A DNA stretch of 36,392 nt from an uncultured Anaerolineales bacterium (GTDB lineage Bacteria > Chloroflexota > Anaerolineae > Anaerolineales > Villigracilaceae), in contig CAIQQN010000152.1 in assembly GCA_903873975.1 (NCBI GenBank), positions 1-36,392 of the forward strand, in the 5' to 3' direction. A model generated the notes under the pieces. The model saw only the letters and a program-made list of their open reading frames with translations, was not told the origin of the DNA and ran no database searches. Position numbers and translations under genes: made by a program. The stretch's first letter is position 1, and the number at the start of each line of letters is the position of its first letter. This document shows positions 7,117 through 15,594 of this stretch, one piece after another.

Positions 7117-9113
7117 TGTCCCACCTCGATAAGCAAATCATCGAATTCGTCCACATCAGCGTGGGCAGCAGGACCAATCAGGATGGTAGTATCGGAACGG
7201 ACAACGACAGCCGGACCCAGTATCCGGTTACCCGGTTCCAGCAACTCCGCCCGGTAAAAGGACGTTTCGAGAGGACCTTCTGGGAAGACAACGCGCCGGG
7301 ATTCGAGATAGGCCGCGTTTGGATTTGGACCCTGATATGGGCGCGGCGAAAGGGGCGGGGGAGCACCCTGACCAACTGCGCGCACCCGCAAATTCACTAC
7401 TTCGACCGGCGAATAATCATTCGCGTAACCATATTGATGACTGTGCTGACGATGAAAATCTGTATAGACGGTATCGCTAAAGGGGACAATCAGTTCGTAC
7501 GACTGGCCGCGATAACGCATATCGAGGAAGCGCTCGATTCGAATTCGCTCTGCTGGAACGCTTTCAGCAAGAATTTCACTAAAACCGCGTTTGGCAATCG
7601 TCTCCAATTGAGCAGACAGGTCGGAAATAGGGGTGCTACCTGGAAGCATTACAGTACGCGTGTAATCCTTAATCACATCCGCGGCCAACATGCCAAAGGC
7701 AGAAAGGGTGGATGCCAGCGGCGGGATAAGCACGCGCGGGATTCCCAATCCACGGGCCAGGTCGGCGGCATGGAGTCCACCTGCGCCACCAAAGGAAAGC
7801 AAGGTGAAGCTGCGCGGGTCGTGGCCGCGTTCCACAGAAATGAGGCGCAAGGCGCGTTCCATGTGGACGTTGGCGACCGCGATCACACCCAGGGCGGCTT
7901 TCTCAGCGTTCAAACCCAATTTTTCACCAAGTTCCGCCAGCGCAGAATGGGCGCGGGATGCATCCAGAGGCATCTGTCCACCCAGGAAATGTTCGACGGA
8001 CAGTCGACCAAGGACAAGGTTCGCGTCGGTGACAGTTGGCAAGTCGCCGTGCCCATAACAAGCAGGACCGGGATCCGCACCAGCAGATTCGGGCCCAACG
8101 CGCAGAGCCCCACCCGCGTCCACCTGGGCGATGGAACCTCCACCCGCACCGATGGTGTGGATGTCCAACATTGGGATGTGGATGGGGCATCCGCTGACGA
8201 CTGCTTCGGTAGTAATTTGCGGCTTTCCGTCAATCAAGGAGACGTCCGTGGACGTACCTCCCATGTCGAAACCAATCAGATGGATGCCACCAGCAGGGGC
8301 GATGAGTTTGCCAACGTATTCGCAGCCTAACACACCGCCTGCCGGTCCTGACAAGATGCAACGTACACCGAACTTGCGGGCCTCGGCCGGGCTGATATTT
8401 CCGCCATTTGATTGCATAACACGCAAACGCGTCTGAGGATCGAGTGCCTGTTCGAGGTGTGAAAGATACTTATCCAATATAGGTGAAACATAGGCGTTGA
8501 CGGCCGTGGTACTAGTGCGTTCATATTCCCTGTATTCGGGGAGAATCTCGGATGATAAGGAAACCAGAAAACCGGCAGCGCGTAATTCTGCCGCGATAGC
8601 CTGCTCGTGCTCCGGGCGTAAAAAAGAAAATAGCAAGCAGACTGCCACTGCAGATACATTTTGTGCTTTGAGTGCGGGTATGAGAGCTGCTATTTGGCGT
8701 GGATCGATTGCTTGCAGAATCTCTCCGGTGTGGGTGACGCGCTCGTCCATTTCGAAGCGAAGTTCGGATGGGATGAGGGTCGGAGCAGGGTCAGCAAAAA
8801 AATAATAGAGAGAGGGACGGTTCTGGCGTCCGATCTGGAGGACGTCGCGGAAGCCACGCGTAGTAACCAGCGCCACCCGCGCTCCTCTACGCTCCAGCAG
8901 GGCATTGGTAGCAACCGTTGAGCCGTGGATGACGGTGGCAGATTGCGTGCCTTGTTCCGCGAAAATTCTCTTCAAGCCTTCCAGGACTGCCATCGCCGGG
9001 TCGCTGGGCGTGGAGAGAAGTTTGAAGGTCTGGATTTGCTGTGTAGCAGGATCGTAGACGACAAAATCGGTAAACGTCCCGCCGATGTCAATGCCGATGT
9101 GAAGAGATGCCAT
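7113..9113 (-). CDS. hyuA: Hydantoinase A/oxoprolinase-family ATP-dependent subunit (HyuA)
   Basis: A 666-residue HyuA-family subunit, the ATP-using half of hydantoinase/oxoprolinase and acetone-carboxylase-like enzymes. The N-terminal nucleotide-binding signature GIDIGGTFTDFVVYD sits at residues 7-21, followed by HGSTVATNALLERRG (about 65-79), the central SNGGNISPAEARKFGVR region, and GFDMGGTSTDVSLIDG (about 280), the second phosphate loop. The C-terminal segment around AAHADVDEFDDLLIEV resembles the end of the family. Length matches known HyuA proteins (650-700). It is the first gene of the minus-strand operon. A perfect TATAAT lies 6 bases upstream of the ATG and no ribosome-binding site is present, so the message is probably leaderless. 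The promoter region is shared with the divergent DUF2804 gene. A 409-codon open frame on the opposite strand is only a codon-bias shadow. Confidence 0.94.
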   Translation of the reverse strand: MASLHIGIDIGGTFTDFVVYDPATQQIQTFKLLSTPSDPAMAVLEGLKRIFAEQGTQSATVIHGSTVATNALLERRGARVALVTTRGFRDVLQIGRQNRPSLYYFFADPAPTLIPSELRFEMDERVTHTGEILQAIDPRQIAALIPALKAQNVSAVAVCLLFSFLRPEHEQAIAAELRAAGFLVSLSSEILPEYREYERTSTTAVNAYVSPILDKYLSHLEQALDPQTRLRVMQSNGGNISPAEARKFGVRCILSGPAGGVLGCEYVGKLIAPAGGIHLIGFDMGGTSTDVSLIDGKPQITTEAVVSGCPIHIPMLDIHTIGAGGGSIAQVDAGGALRVGPESAGADPGPACYGHGDLPTVTDANLVLGRLSVEHFLGGQMPLDASRAHSALAELGEKLGLNAEKAALGVIAVANVHMERALRLISVERGHDPRSFTLLSFGGAGGLHAADLARGLGIPRVLIPPLASTLSAFGMLAADVIKDYTRTVMLPGSTPISDLSAQLETIAKRGFSEILAESVPAERIRIERFLDMRYRGQSYELIVPFSDTVYTDFHRQHSHQYGYANDYSPVEVVNLRVRAVGQGAPPPLSPRPYQGPNPNAAYLESRRVVFPEGPLETSFYRAELLEPGNRILGPAVVVRSDTTILIGPAAHADVDEFDDLLIEVGQ

Positions 9114-9119
9114 GGGTAG

Positions 9120-9125
9120 ATTATA
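9120..9125 (-). promoter_or_regulatory. -10 hexamer TATAAT of hyuA (leaderless type)
   Basis: On the minus strand a perfect TATAAT is followed by exactly 6 bases and the hyuA ATG at 9113. This places the expected transcription start on or next to the A of the start codon. No Shine-Dalgarno sequence is present and no strong -35 is visible. Confidence 0.65.
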
Positions 9126-9136
9126 ACGTCAGTCGT

Positions 9137-9165
9137 TTGACATCCTCTGATATTGGCACTAAACT
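9137..9165 (+). promoter_or_regulatory. Sigma-70-type promoter of the DUF2804-MFS-GH2 operon
   Basis: A perfect -35 hexamer TTGACA (9137-9142), a 17-base spacer and a -10 hexamer TAAACT (9160-9165) precede the gene starting at 9186. A GGAGG ribosome-binding site follows at 9177-9181. The elements sit within about 20 bases of the divergent hyuA -10, so the two promoters may exclude each other or share a regulator. Confidence 0.7.
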
Positions 9166-9185
9166 GGTGGTATTCCGGAGGTACC

Positions 9186-10220
9186 ATGCAAACTGAATTG
9201 ACCCAACTTGGCCTTTTGCTGAATTCCGAAGGCCGCCTTGCCCAAGTGGGCTGGGCGCGACAGCCTCTGCTGGACTGCAACCTTGAGGCGGCCCGCTTCT
9301 ATGTCCTGCGACCCTTCCAGCGCTTTCGCATCAAGCGCTGGGACTATTACGCGGTCTTCACTCCGAAGTGTTTCTTCTCCGCCACCATCGCGGACCTTGG
9401 ATATGCCGGCAATATCTTTGTATATATCATGGATTTAGAGACGAACGAACTTCATGAGGAGGGATTGGTTATTCCGCTCGGAAAAGGGGTGGAACTGCCA
9501 CGGAATAGCACTGATGGCGACAGCCACTTTGAGAATGAAAAAGCGAGCCTGACATTTCGCCTGCGTCCCGACCAACGGTATTTATCAGTTTCCTGGCCCG
9601 GGTTCCACGAAAGGCGCGGCATCCAGGCTGATATCACATTGTCCTGTCCGCAGGGGTACGAGTCGATGAACATTGTTATCCCGATCGGGAAGAAGCGTTT
9701 CTACTACAATCGCAAGATCAATTGTCTGCCCGCCAGCGGGCAGATCAAATACGGCGAAACCACTGAAGTGGTCGATCCAAAGAACTGCGCAGGTTCCCTG
9801 GACTGGGGGCGAGGCGTCTGGGAGTACCAGTCGTACTGGAACTGGGCCAGCGCCTCCGGCTTTTTACATGACGGGCGGATGGTCGGTCTGAATCTAGGCT
9901 GTGGATTCGGCGACCTGTCGAAAGCTGGCGAGAATGCGCTCATCCTGGAAAACCGCATCCATAAATTGGAAAAAGTCAAGTTCGATTACATTTCCGGCGA
10001 TTACATGAAACCCTGGAAATTCACTGATACCGAAGGCCGCTTGGAAGTGGTCTTCACACCGTTCAAAGACCGTACAGCACGAACAAACCTGGGCATCATT
10101 ACCAGTGAAGTCCACCAGATGTTCGGACGCTATAATGGCAATACCATTGACGATAATGGCGAGGTAATTCAAATCAAGGATTTGATTGGATTCGCCGAAG
10201 AACATCATGCCAAGTGGTAG
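9186..10220 (+). CDS. DUF2804 family protein
   Basis: A 344-residue protein that I recognise as DUF2804, a family of unknown biochemical function with a predicted beta-rich fold. Visible family-like blocks are RFKRWDYYAV-like residues in the first 60 positions (here FRIKRWDYYAVFTP), DWGRGVWEYQSYWNWASASG (about residue 200), and a C-terminal HQMFGRYNG segment that is typically conserved. There is no signal peptide and no clear membrane helix. The ATG at 9186 was chosen over the upstream in-frame ATG at 9153 because it has GGAGG four bases ahead, and because 9153 lies inside the promoter spacer. It is the first gene of an operon with an MFS sugar symporter (16-base gap) and a GH2 glycosidase, so a role linked to sugar or lipid-sugar handling is plausible but unproven. 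Confidence 0.8.
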   Translation: MQTELTQLGLLLNSEGRLAQVGWARQPLLDCNLEAARFYVLRPFQRFRIKRWDYYAVFTPKCFFSATIADLGYAGNIFVYIMDLETNELHEEGLVIPLGKGVELPRNSTDGDSHFENEKASLTFRLRPDQRYLSVSWPGFHERRGIQADITLSCPQGYESMNIVIPIGKKRFYYNRKINCLPASGQIKYGETTEVVDPKNCAGSLDWGRGVWEYQSYWNWASASGFLHDGRMVGLNLGCGFGDLSKAGENALILENRIHKLEKVKFDYISGDYMKPWKFTDTEGRLEVVFTPFKDRTARTNLGIITSEVHQMFGRYNGNTIDDNGEVIQIKDLIGFAEEHHAKW

Positions 10221-10235
10221 AACAAAGGAGACCGA

Positions 10236-11510
10236 ATGAAGCCCAAATCAGCCTTGTCCCCAAAAATATGGACCGCCATTATCCTGCTCGCCTTCTCAGG
10301 CCAACTGGCTTGGGGAGTGGAAAACCAATACTACAACACATTCATGTACAACAAGATCACGCCTGACCCGCGTCCGATCTCATGGATGGTGGCAGCCAGC
10401 GCGGTGGCTGCCACGCTGACGACCATCCTGATGGGTACACTCTCCGACCGGACGCGCACACGCTGGGGCCGCAGGCGTCCGTTTATTTTGTTCGGATATA
10501 TAGCCTGGGGACTCTGCACGGCGATTTATCCTCTGGCGTCCTACTTCCACCCGGTCATGCTGGCGGTAGGCATGGCCATCCTGTTCGATTGTGTAATGAC
10601 CTTCTTTGGGTCCACGGCCAACGATGCATCCCTGAATGCCTATATTACTGATGTAACCACATCTGAGAATCGCGGCCGGGTGATGAGTGTGGTTGAAATC
10701 CTGACCTGGGTTGCCATCCTGGTCGTCTATGGCGGATCCGGGCCGATCATCGATCACTGGGGATACTTTGTGTTCTTCTACCTGATAGGTGGGCTGGTGC
10801 TTGTCCTCGGCCTGGTCGGCAGTTTATTTATTCACGAGGAACCAGTAACCGAGAAGCCACAAGGCACATACTGGCACCAACTAGCTGATAGTCTTCAGTG
10901 GAAAAACCTGGTTGCCAACCGTGATTTCTTTATGGTTTTAATCGGGATCTCGCTGTGGGCAATTGCGGAGAATATCTTTTTCCCGTATCTCATTATTTAC
11001 CTGGAGCACTACGTTCAATTGGACACAACCAGTTCTTCCATCACAATTGCAGCCTGCATCCTGATCGGTGGGATAGCATTAGCCTATCCGCTTGGCGAAT
11101 TGGTGGATCACTGGGGACGTAAACCGGTGGCACTGATCGCGGTCGGCGCGGAGATGGTCGGGTTGATCCTGTTCTCGCTAACCAGGACACTCGTCCCGTT
11201 GGTGATCACCGGCATCCTGTGGCTGGGGCCGCTCACTGCCTGGACGATTTCAACCGGGACCTGGAGCAAGGACCTATTCCCCGAAGACAAACGAGGTCAG
11301 TTCGCGGGGTTTTACCTGTTCTTTTGGGTGATGCTGCCAATGATACTTGGTCCACTGACAGGGAGCTGGCTGGGAACGCATTTTGGAATCCCGACCGTGA
11401 TAGACGGGCAGGCCGGTTACATCCCGACGCCAATTTTGTTCCAGGTGGCTGGGGTAGCAACGCTTCTAGCAGCGATCCCGCTGTGGTTTGTGAAAGAAAA
11501 GAAGGCATAG
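10236..11510 (+). CDS. MFS / SLC45-like (GPH-type) sugar:cation symporter
   Basis: A 424-residue integral membrane protein with about 12 hydrophobic segments, typical of the major facilitator superfamily. The loop between helices 2 and 3 carries MGTLSDRTRTRWGRRRPFI (about residues 68-86), the G-x-x-x-D-x-x-x-R-x-G-R-R signature that is expanded in the SLC45/sucrose and GPH glycoside symporter groups. A second copy after helix 8 reads GELVDHWGRKPVALI (near residue 288). A glycoside symporter in the cytoplasmic membrane is therefore likely. The start is supported by AAAGGAG eight bases upstream. It lies between DUF2804 and an intracellular GH2 enzyme, which suggests that it imports the glycoside cut by that enzyme. 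Substrate is unknown. Confidence 0.88.
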   Translation: MKPKSALSPKIWTAIILLAFSGQLAWGVENQYYNTFMYNKITPDPRPISWMVAASAVAATLTTILMGTLSDRTRTRWGRRRPFILFGYIAWGLCTAIYPLASYFHPVMLAVGMAILFDCVMTFFGSTANDASLNAYITDVTTSENRGRVMSVVEILTWVAILVVYGGSGPIIDHWGYFVFFYLIGGLVLVLGLVGSLFIHEEPVTEKPQGTYWHQLADSLQWKNLVANRDFFMVLIGISLWAIAENIFFPYLIIYLEHYVQLDTTSSSITIAACILIGGIALAYPLGELVDHWGRKPVALIAVGAEMVGLILFSLTRTLVPLVITGILWLGPLTAWTISTGTWSKDLFPEDKRGQFAGFYLFFWVMLPMILGPLTGSWLGTHFGIPTVIDGQAGYIPTPILFQVAGVATLLAAIPLWFVKEKKA

Positions 11511-11511
11511 G

Positions 11512-11527
11512 GCACGATATGTCGTGC
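11512..11527 (+). other. Small perfect hairpin between the MFS and GH2 genes
   Basis: GCACGA-TATG-TCGTGC forms a 6-bp stem with a four-base loop starting directly after the MFS stop codon and ending just before the GH2 ribosome-binding site (GAGG, 11536-11539). There is no following T-tract, so a terminator is unlikely. It may affect mRNA processing or translation of the next gene. Confidence 0.4.
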
Positions 11528-11544
11528 TCCTCCCCGAGGCAAAC

Positions 11545-13311
11545 ATGACCTGGCAACCCGCCGCTGGAAACATCATGACCCGCTGGGCGAAGGATGTGAC
11601 TCCTGAGAAAGCCTGGCGGGAATATCCGCGCCCGCAGATGACGCGCCCCGACTGGTTAAACCTGAACGGGCTGTGGGAATATAACATTGCACCTAAAAAC
11701 CAAGATGTTGCACCTGAATTTTACGGCCAGATCCTTGTTCCATTTCCAATCGAGTCGGCGCTCTCGGGTGTCAAACGCCCGCTTCAGAACGATGAGCGAT
11801 TGTGGTACCGGCGGAAATTTTCCGTCCCGCCAGCATGGTGCGAAAAACACATCCTGCTCCACTTTGGGGCGGTGGATTGGGAAGCGAAGATTTTTGTCAA
11901 CGGACGACCAGCGGGGAACCACATCGGTGGGTATCTGCCGTTCTGGTTTGACATTACCGATGTGCTTGAGGATGGTGAAAACGAATTGGTCCTCTCCGTC
12001 TGGGACCCAACAGACACATTCTGGCAGCAGCGCGGCAAACAGGTGCTTATGCCTAAGTCCATCTGGTACACAGCCGTTTCGGGCATCTGGCAGACGGTCT
12101 GGCTGGAACCAGTCCCGCAGACATTTGTAGCAGGATTGAAAATCACGCCGGATGTGGACACGGGGACGGTCAGTGTGAAGGTGAATCTGGCCGGAACGCA
12201 AACAGGCGCGGGCAAGGTACTGGTCAGGGTGATGGAGACGGGGATGTTGATTGCTGCAGGAGAAACAGACTCAGCTGAAGCGGAGATCAGTGTCCCGATC
12301 CCCAACCCGAAGTTGTGGAGTCCTGATTCGCCATATCTTTATGATCTGGAAATCACCATGAGGGAGGACACGATCGGCAGTTATTTTGGGATGCGCAAGT
12401 TCAGTATGGAGGGCGGGAGGCTGTGCCTGAATAACAAGCCGTTGTTCCAGTTTGGTCCATTGGACCAGGGATACTGGCCGGATGGGCTATACACCCCTCC
12501 CACTGACGAGGCCATGCGTCGGGATATCGAACTGGTGAAGGGGCTGGGCTGTAACATGTTGCGCAAGCACGTCAAGGTGGAACCGGCGCGCTATTATTAC
12601 CATTGTGACCAACTGGGTTTGATCGTCTGGCAAGATATGCCAAACGGTGGCAAGGCAGTCGGCGATGTGACTTCATTTTTGACGATCTTGTTTGGTTCGC
12701 ATAAGCGGGATCGGAATTATCGTTATGCCGGACGGGAGGGCGAAGACTCACGCCGGGAATACCACCGCGAGTTGCAAGAGATGGTGGATCATTTGGGCAA
12801 CTTTGCCTGTATAGGGGTGTGGGTGCTGTTCAACGAAGGCTGGGGGCAGTTTGATGCGAAAGCGACCGCGGAGTGGTTAAAGGAATACGACCCAACCCGT
12901 CTTGTGGACCATGCCAGCGGCTGGTTTGACCAAAATGCAGGGGACTGCAAGAGCCTGCATGTCTATTTTAAGGAACTTACGATCATCCGCCCTGAAAAGA
13001 GACGAGCGACGGTACTCTCTGAGTTCGGTGGCTACAGCCTGAAAATGGATGGACATCTTTGGAACCCAGATGCGGAATTTGGATATAAAAAGTTCGGAAA
13101 ACCTGAAGCACTGACCGACGCTTATATAAATTTGCTAGAAAACGAGTTGCAGTCATGGGTGGATACGGGTCTCTCGGCGGCGGTGTATACGCAGACAGCG
13201 GACGTGGAGATCGAAGTCAACGGCTATGTGACCTATGACCGAGAAGTTGAGAAAATGGATTTTGAGAAAGTGCGGGAGGCGCACCGAAGATTATTGAAGC
13301 AGGGGATGTAA
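11545..13311 (+). CDS. Glycoside hydrolase family 2 enzyme (beta-galactosidase/beta-glucuronidase-like)
   Basis: A 588-residue GH2 enzyme, compact like beta-glucuronidases (about 600). Domains in order are a jelly-roll sugar-binding domain (residues about 30-180, with LNLNGLWEY and FGAVDWEAKIFVNG), an immunoglobulin-like domain (about 180-280), and a TIM barrel. The predicted acid/base is E431 in VLFNEGWGQFD and the nucleophile is E493 in LSEFGGY. No signal peptide is seen, so it acts inside the cell. The ATG at 11545 has GAGG five bases upstream and was preferred to a GTG at 11524 that falls inside the hairpin. It is the third gene of the DUF2804-MFS operon, so it probably hydrolyses the glycoside brought in by the symporter. 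GH2 covers beta-galactosidase, beta-mannosidase, beta-glucuronidase and others, so specificity is open. Confidence 0.88.
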   Translation: MTWQPAAGNIMTRWAKDVTPEKAWREYPRPQMTRPDWLNLNGLWEYNIAPKNQDVAPEFYGQILVPFPIESALSGVKRPLQNDERLWYRRKFSVPPAWCEKHILLHFGAVDWEAKIFVNGRPAGNHIGGYLPFWFDITDVLEDGENELVLSVWDPTDTFWQQRGKQVLMPKSIWYTAVSGIWQTVWLEPVPQTFVAGLKITPDVDTGTVSVKVNLAGTQTGAGKVLVRVMETGMLIAAGETDSAEAEISVPIPNPKLWSPDSPYLYDLEITMREDTIGSYFGMRKFSMEGGRLCLNNKPLFQFGPLDQGYWPDGLYTPPTDEAMRRDIELVKGLGCNMLRKHVKVEPARYYYHCDQLGLIVWQDMPNGGKAVGDVTSFLTILFGSHKRDRNYRYAGREGEDSRREYHRELQEMVDHLGNFACIGVWVLFNEGWGQFDAKATAEWLKEYDPTRLVDHASGWFDQNAGDCKSLHVYFKELTIIRPEKRRATVLSEFGGYSLKMDGHLWNPDAEFGYKKFGKPEALTDAYINLLENELQSWVDTGLSAAVYTQTADVEIEVNGYVTYDREVEKMDFEKVREAHRRLLKQGM

Positions 13312-13314
13312 TAT

Positions 13315-13337
13315 TCGCGGACAGCAGTTCACCGCGA
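13315..13337 (+). other. Stem-loop after the GH2 gene
   Basis: TCGCGG, an 11-base loop and CCGCGA form a 6-bp GC-rich stem just after the GH2 stop codon. No run of T follows, so it is at best a weak or factor-dependent terminator or a 3'-end stabiliser. Confidence 0.3.
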
Positions 13338-13384
13338 TCACGCGATCCAGCCATGCCAGGTGAAAATCAAGTCGCTCCACACGG

Positions 13385-13390
13385 TATAAT
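13385..13390 (+). promoter_or_regulatory. -10 hexamer TATAAT of the prolyl oligopeptidase gene (leaderless type)
   Basis: A perfect TATAAT is followed by 6 bases and the ATG at 13397, with no Shine-Dalgarno sequence between. It matches the arrangement before hyuA and hypF and suggests that the peptidase is transcribed independently of the GH2 operon. Confidence 0.65.
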
Positions 13391-13396
13391 TGTCGC

Positions 13397-15469
13397 ATGT
13401 CCAAAGCAAAACTAACCTATCCCGATACCCCCACCGGTAACCAGGTGGACGATTACCACGGCACACCGGTCGCTGACCCGTACCGTTGGCTGGAAGATGT
13501 TGACTCGCCCGAAACACTCGCCTGGGTCAAGGCCCAGAATGAATTGACTTTCGGATATCTGGAACAAATCCCGGCGCGTGACCGGTTGCGTAAGCGCTTG
13601 ACCAGCTTATGGGATTTTAGCCGAGCAATGACCATCCATCACCGCGGCAATCGTTACTTCCAGTTTCGCAATAGCGGTCTGCAGAACCAGGATGTGATGT
13701 ACGTCATGGAAAGCCCAACAGCACCCGGCCGTGTCCTGCTCGACCCTAATACCTTCAGCGTAGATGGGACAGTAGCCCTGAATACCTGGTCAGTCAGCGA
13801 AGACGGAAACTGGCTGGCGTATGCGATCTCCCATTCCGGTTCCGACTGGATGGAATGGCGCATCCGTAACGTTGAAAGCGGGGAAGACCTCCCGGAAAAG
13901 CTCGAATGGAGCAAGTTCTGCGGGGCTGCCTGGGCGCATGACCACAGTGGTTTTTATTACTGCCGCTATGCCGCCCCAGCCGAAGGGGAAGTGTATCTGG
14001 AAGCCAACTACAACCAGACTATCTACTTTCATCGCCTCAACACCCAACAGAGTGATGATATTCTTATTTATGTCCGGCCAGATCAGCCCGAATGGGGATT
14101 TGGACCAGAGGTCAGCAACGATGGGCGTTACCTGGTCATAGTCGTCTCGCAGGGAACGGACACGCGCAATCGCTTTTTCTATAAAGACCTGCAGGTGAAT
14201 GGCGATGTGGTCGAGCTCATTCCTGGCCTGGATGCCGCCTATTATTTTATTGGCAATGATGGCCCTCTATTCTATTTCCGAACAGACAAGGATGCCCCGA
14301 AAAGCCGTCTGATCGCTATTGATGTCAACCGGCCGGAACTCCTCAATTGGAAAACGCTCATCCAGGAGAGTGGCGATACACTCGAAGCGGTTTCCATCAA
14401 CAACAACCAATTTGTTACGATCTACCTACACGACGCGCATGAACTGCTCAAGCGTTTTGCCCTGGACGGCGGATTTCTTGGAGAAATCCAACTTCCCACA
14501 CTCGGCTCGGTGACTTATGGCTACGAATCCACGCTGGCTGGTCGCCGCGAAGACAGGGAAATGTTTTATCTCTTCCACTCCTTTGCCCATCCGGTGACCG
14601 TTTTCCGTTACGATTTCGAGACTGGGAAAAGCGAAGTAATTTTTAAACCATCCATCCATTTTGATTTCAGCCCCTATATCACGCGGCAGGTCTTTGTCAC
14701 CAGCAAGGACGGGACGAAGATTCCGATGTTCCTCATCCATCGGACCGGACTTAAAGCGGATGGCCAGAACCCAACCCTGCTCTATGGCTACGGCGGGTTC
14801 AACATTTCGCAGACCCCGGTATTTGCTGTCAGCCGGCTGGCCTGGCTGGACATGGGCGGTGTGTACGCGGTGGCTGTTTTGCGCGGCGGTGGGGAGTATG
14901 GTGAAGAGTGGCACAGGGGTGGGATGATCAAATCCAAACAGAATGTTTTTGATGACTTTATTACCTGTGCAGAGTGGTTGATCAACCAAAAAATCACTTC
15001 CACACCCAAACTGGCGATCGAGGGCCGCTCCAATGGCGGACTCTTGGTTGGCGCATGCATGACCCAGCGCCCGGACCTGTATGGAGCCTGCCTCCCAATC
15101 GTGGGCGTTATGGACATGCTGCGTTTCCACAAGTTCACCATCGGTTGGGCATGGGTCAGTGATTATGGCTGCTCCGACAAGCCGGACGAATTCGAGACCC
15201 TTTTTGCGTATTCACCTTACCATAATCTCAAGCCCGGCACGAAATATCCACCCACGCTGGTCACGACCGGCGATCACGACGACCGTGTGGTACCCGGGCA
15301 TTCATTCAAATTTGCCGCACGCCTGCAAGCCTGCCAGACGGGCGAATCGCCGACCCTGATCCGAATCCAGACGAGAGCCGGTCATGGAACCGGGAAACCA
15401 ACCGCCATTTTGATCGAGGAACTAGCAGATATTTATACGTTCTTAGTGAAGAACCTGAGAATGGAGTGA
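13397..15469 (+). CDS. Prolyl oligopeptidase (peptidase family S9A)
   Basis: A 690-residue serine peptidase that cleaves after proline in short peptides. The start resembles the family N-terminus (YPDTPTGNQVDDYHGTPVADPYRWLED), followed by a seven-bladed beta-propeller (about residues 70-430) and a C-terminal alpha/beta hydrolase domain. The catalytic triad is visible: S545 in EGRSNGGLLVG, the Asp within TGDHDDRVVPGHS (about 627), and H663 in RAGHGTGKP. The oxyanion block LYGYGGFNIS and the RGGGEYGEEWH motif are also present. Length is normal for POP (680-720). No signal peptide is visible, so it is cytosolic. The start lies 6 bases after TATAAT. Nothing ties it to the adjacent sugar genes; it is probably a housekeeping peptide-recycling enzyme. 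Confidence 0.95.
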   Translation: MSKAKLTYPDTPTGNQVDDYHGTPVADPYRWLEDVDSPETLAWVKAQNELTFGYLEQIPARDRLRKRLTSLWDFSRAMTIHHRGNRYFQFRNSGLQNQDVMYVMESPTAPGRVLLDPNTFSVDGTVALNTWSVSEDGNWLAYAISHSGSDWMEWRIRNVESGEDLPEKLEWSKFCGAAWAHDHSGFYYCRYAAPAEGEVYLEANYNQTIYFHRLNTQQSDDILIYVRPDQPEWGFGPEVSNDGRYLVIVVSQGTDTRNRFFYKDLQVNGDVVELIPGLDAAYYFIGNDGPLFYFRTDKDAPKSRLIAIDVNRPELLNWKTLIQESGDTLEAVSINNNQFVTIYLHDAHELLKRFALDGGFLGEIQLPTLGSVTYGYESTLAGRREDREMFYLFHSFAHPVTVFRYDFETGKSEVIFKPSIHFDFSPYITRQVFVTSKDGTKIPMFLIHRTGLKADGQNPTLLYGYGGFNISQTPVFAVSRLAWLDMGGVYAVAVLRGGGEYGEEWHRGGMIKSKQNVFDDFITCAEWLINQKITSTPKLAIEGRSNGGLLVGACMTQRPDLYGACLPIVGVMDMLRFHKFTIGWAWVSDYGCSDKPDEFETLFAYSPYHNLKPGTKYPPTLVTTGDHDDRVVPGHSFKFAARLQACQTGESPTLIRIQTRAGHGTGKPTAILIEELADIYTFLVKNLRME

Positions 15470-15478
15470 GATGGGAAT

Positions 15479-15502
15479 TGCACCCCTGCATCAGGGGGTG
15501 TA
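15479..15502 (+). terminator. Possible terminator hairpin after the prolyl oligopeptidase gene
   Basis: An 8-bp stem (TGCACCCC pairing with GGGGTGTA, one G-T wobble) with an 8-base loop lies about 10 bases after the peptidase stop codon, in the convergent gap with the GH130 gene. No clear T-tract follows on either strand, so intrinsic termination is uncertain. Confidence 0.35.
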
Positions 15503-15594
15503 TGTTGCATCATAAATACGTCCGGGCTGGCTCCTTACCGGGCGGATTACTTGGTGTAAAAGGCGTTCACGACCCCGCCATTTTTGAGCAGAAC

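Noticed and set aside
7101-8330. A 409-codon open frame on the plus strand opposite hyuA and the hyuA-hyuB junction
   Set aside because: It lies antisense to a strongly conserved family, has no ribosome-binding site, and its translation has no recognisable domain; it is a codon-bias shadow.
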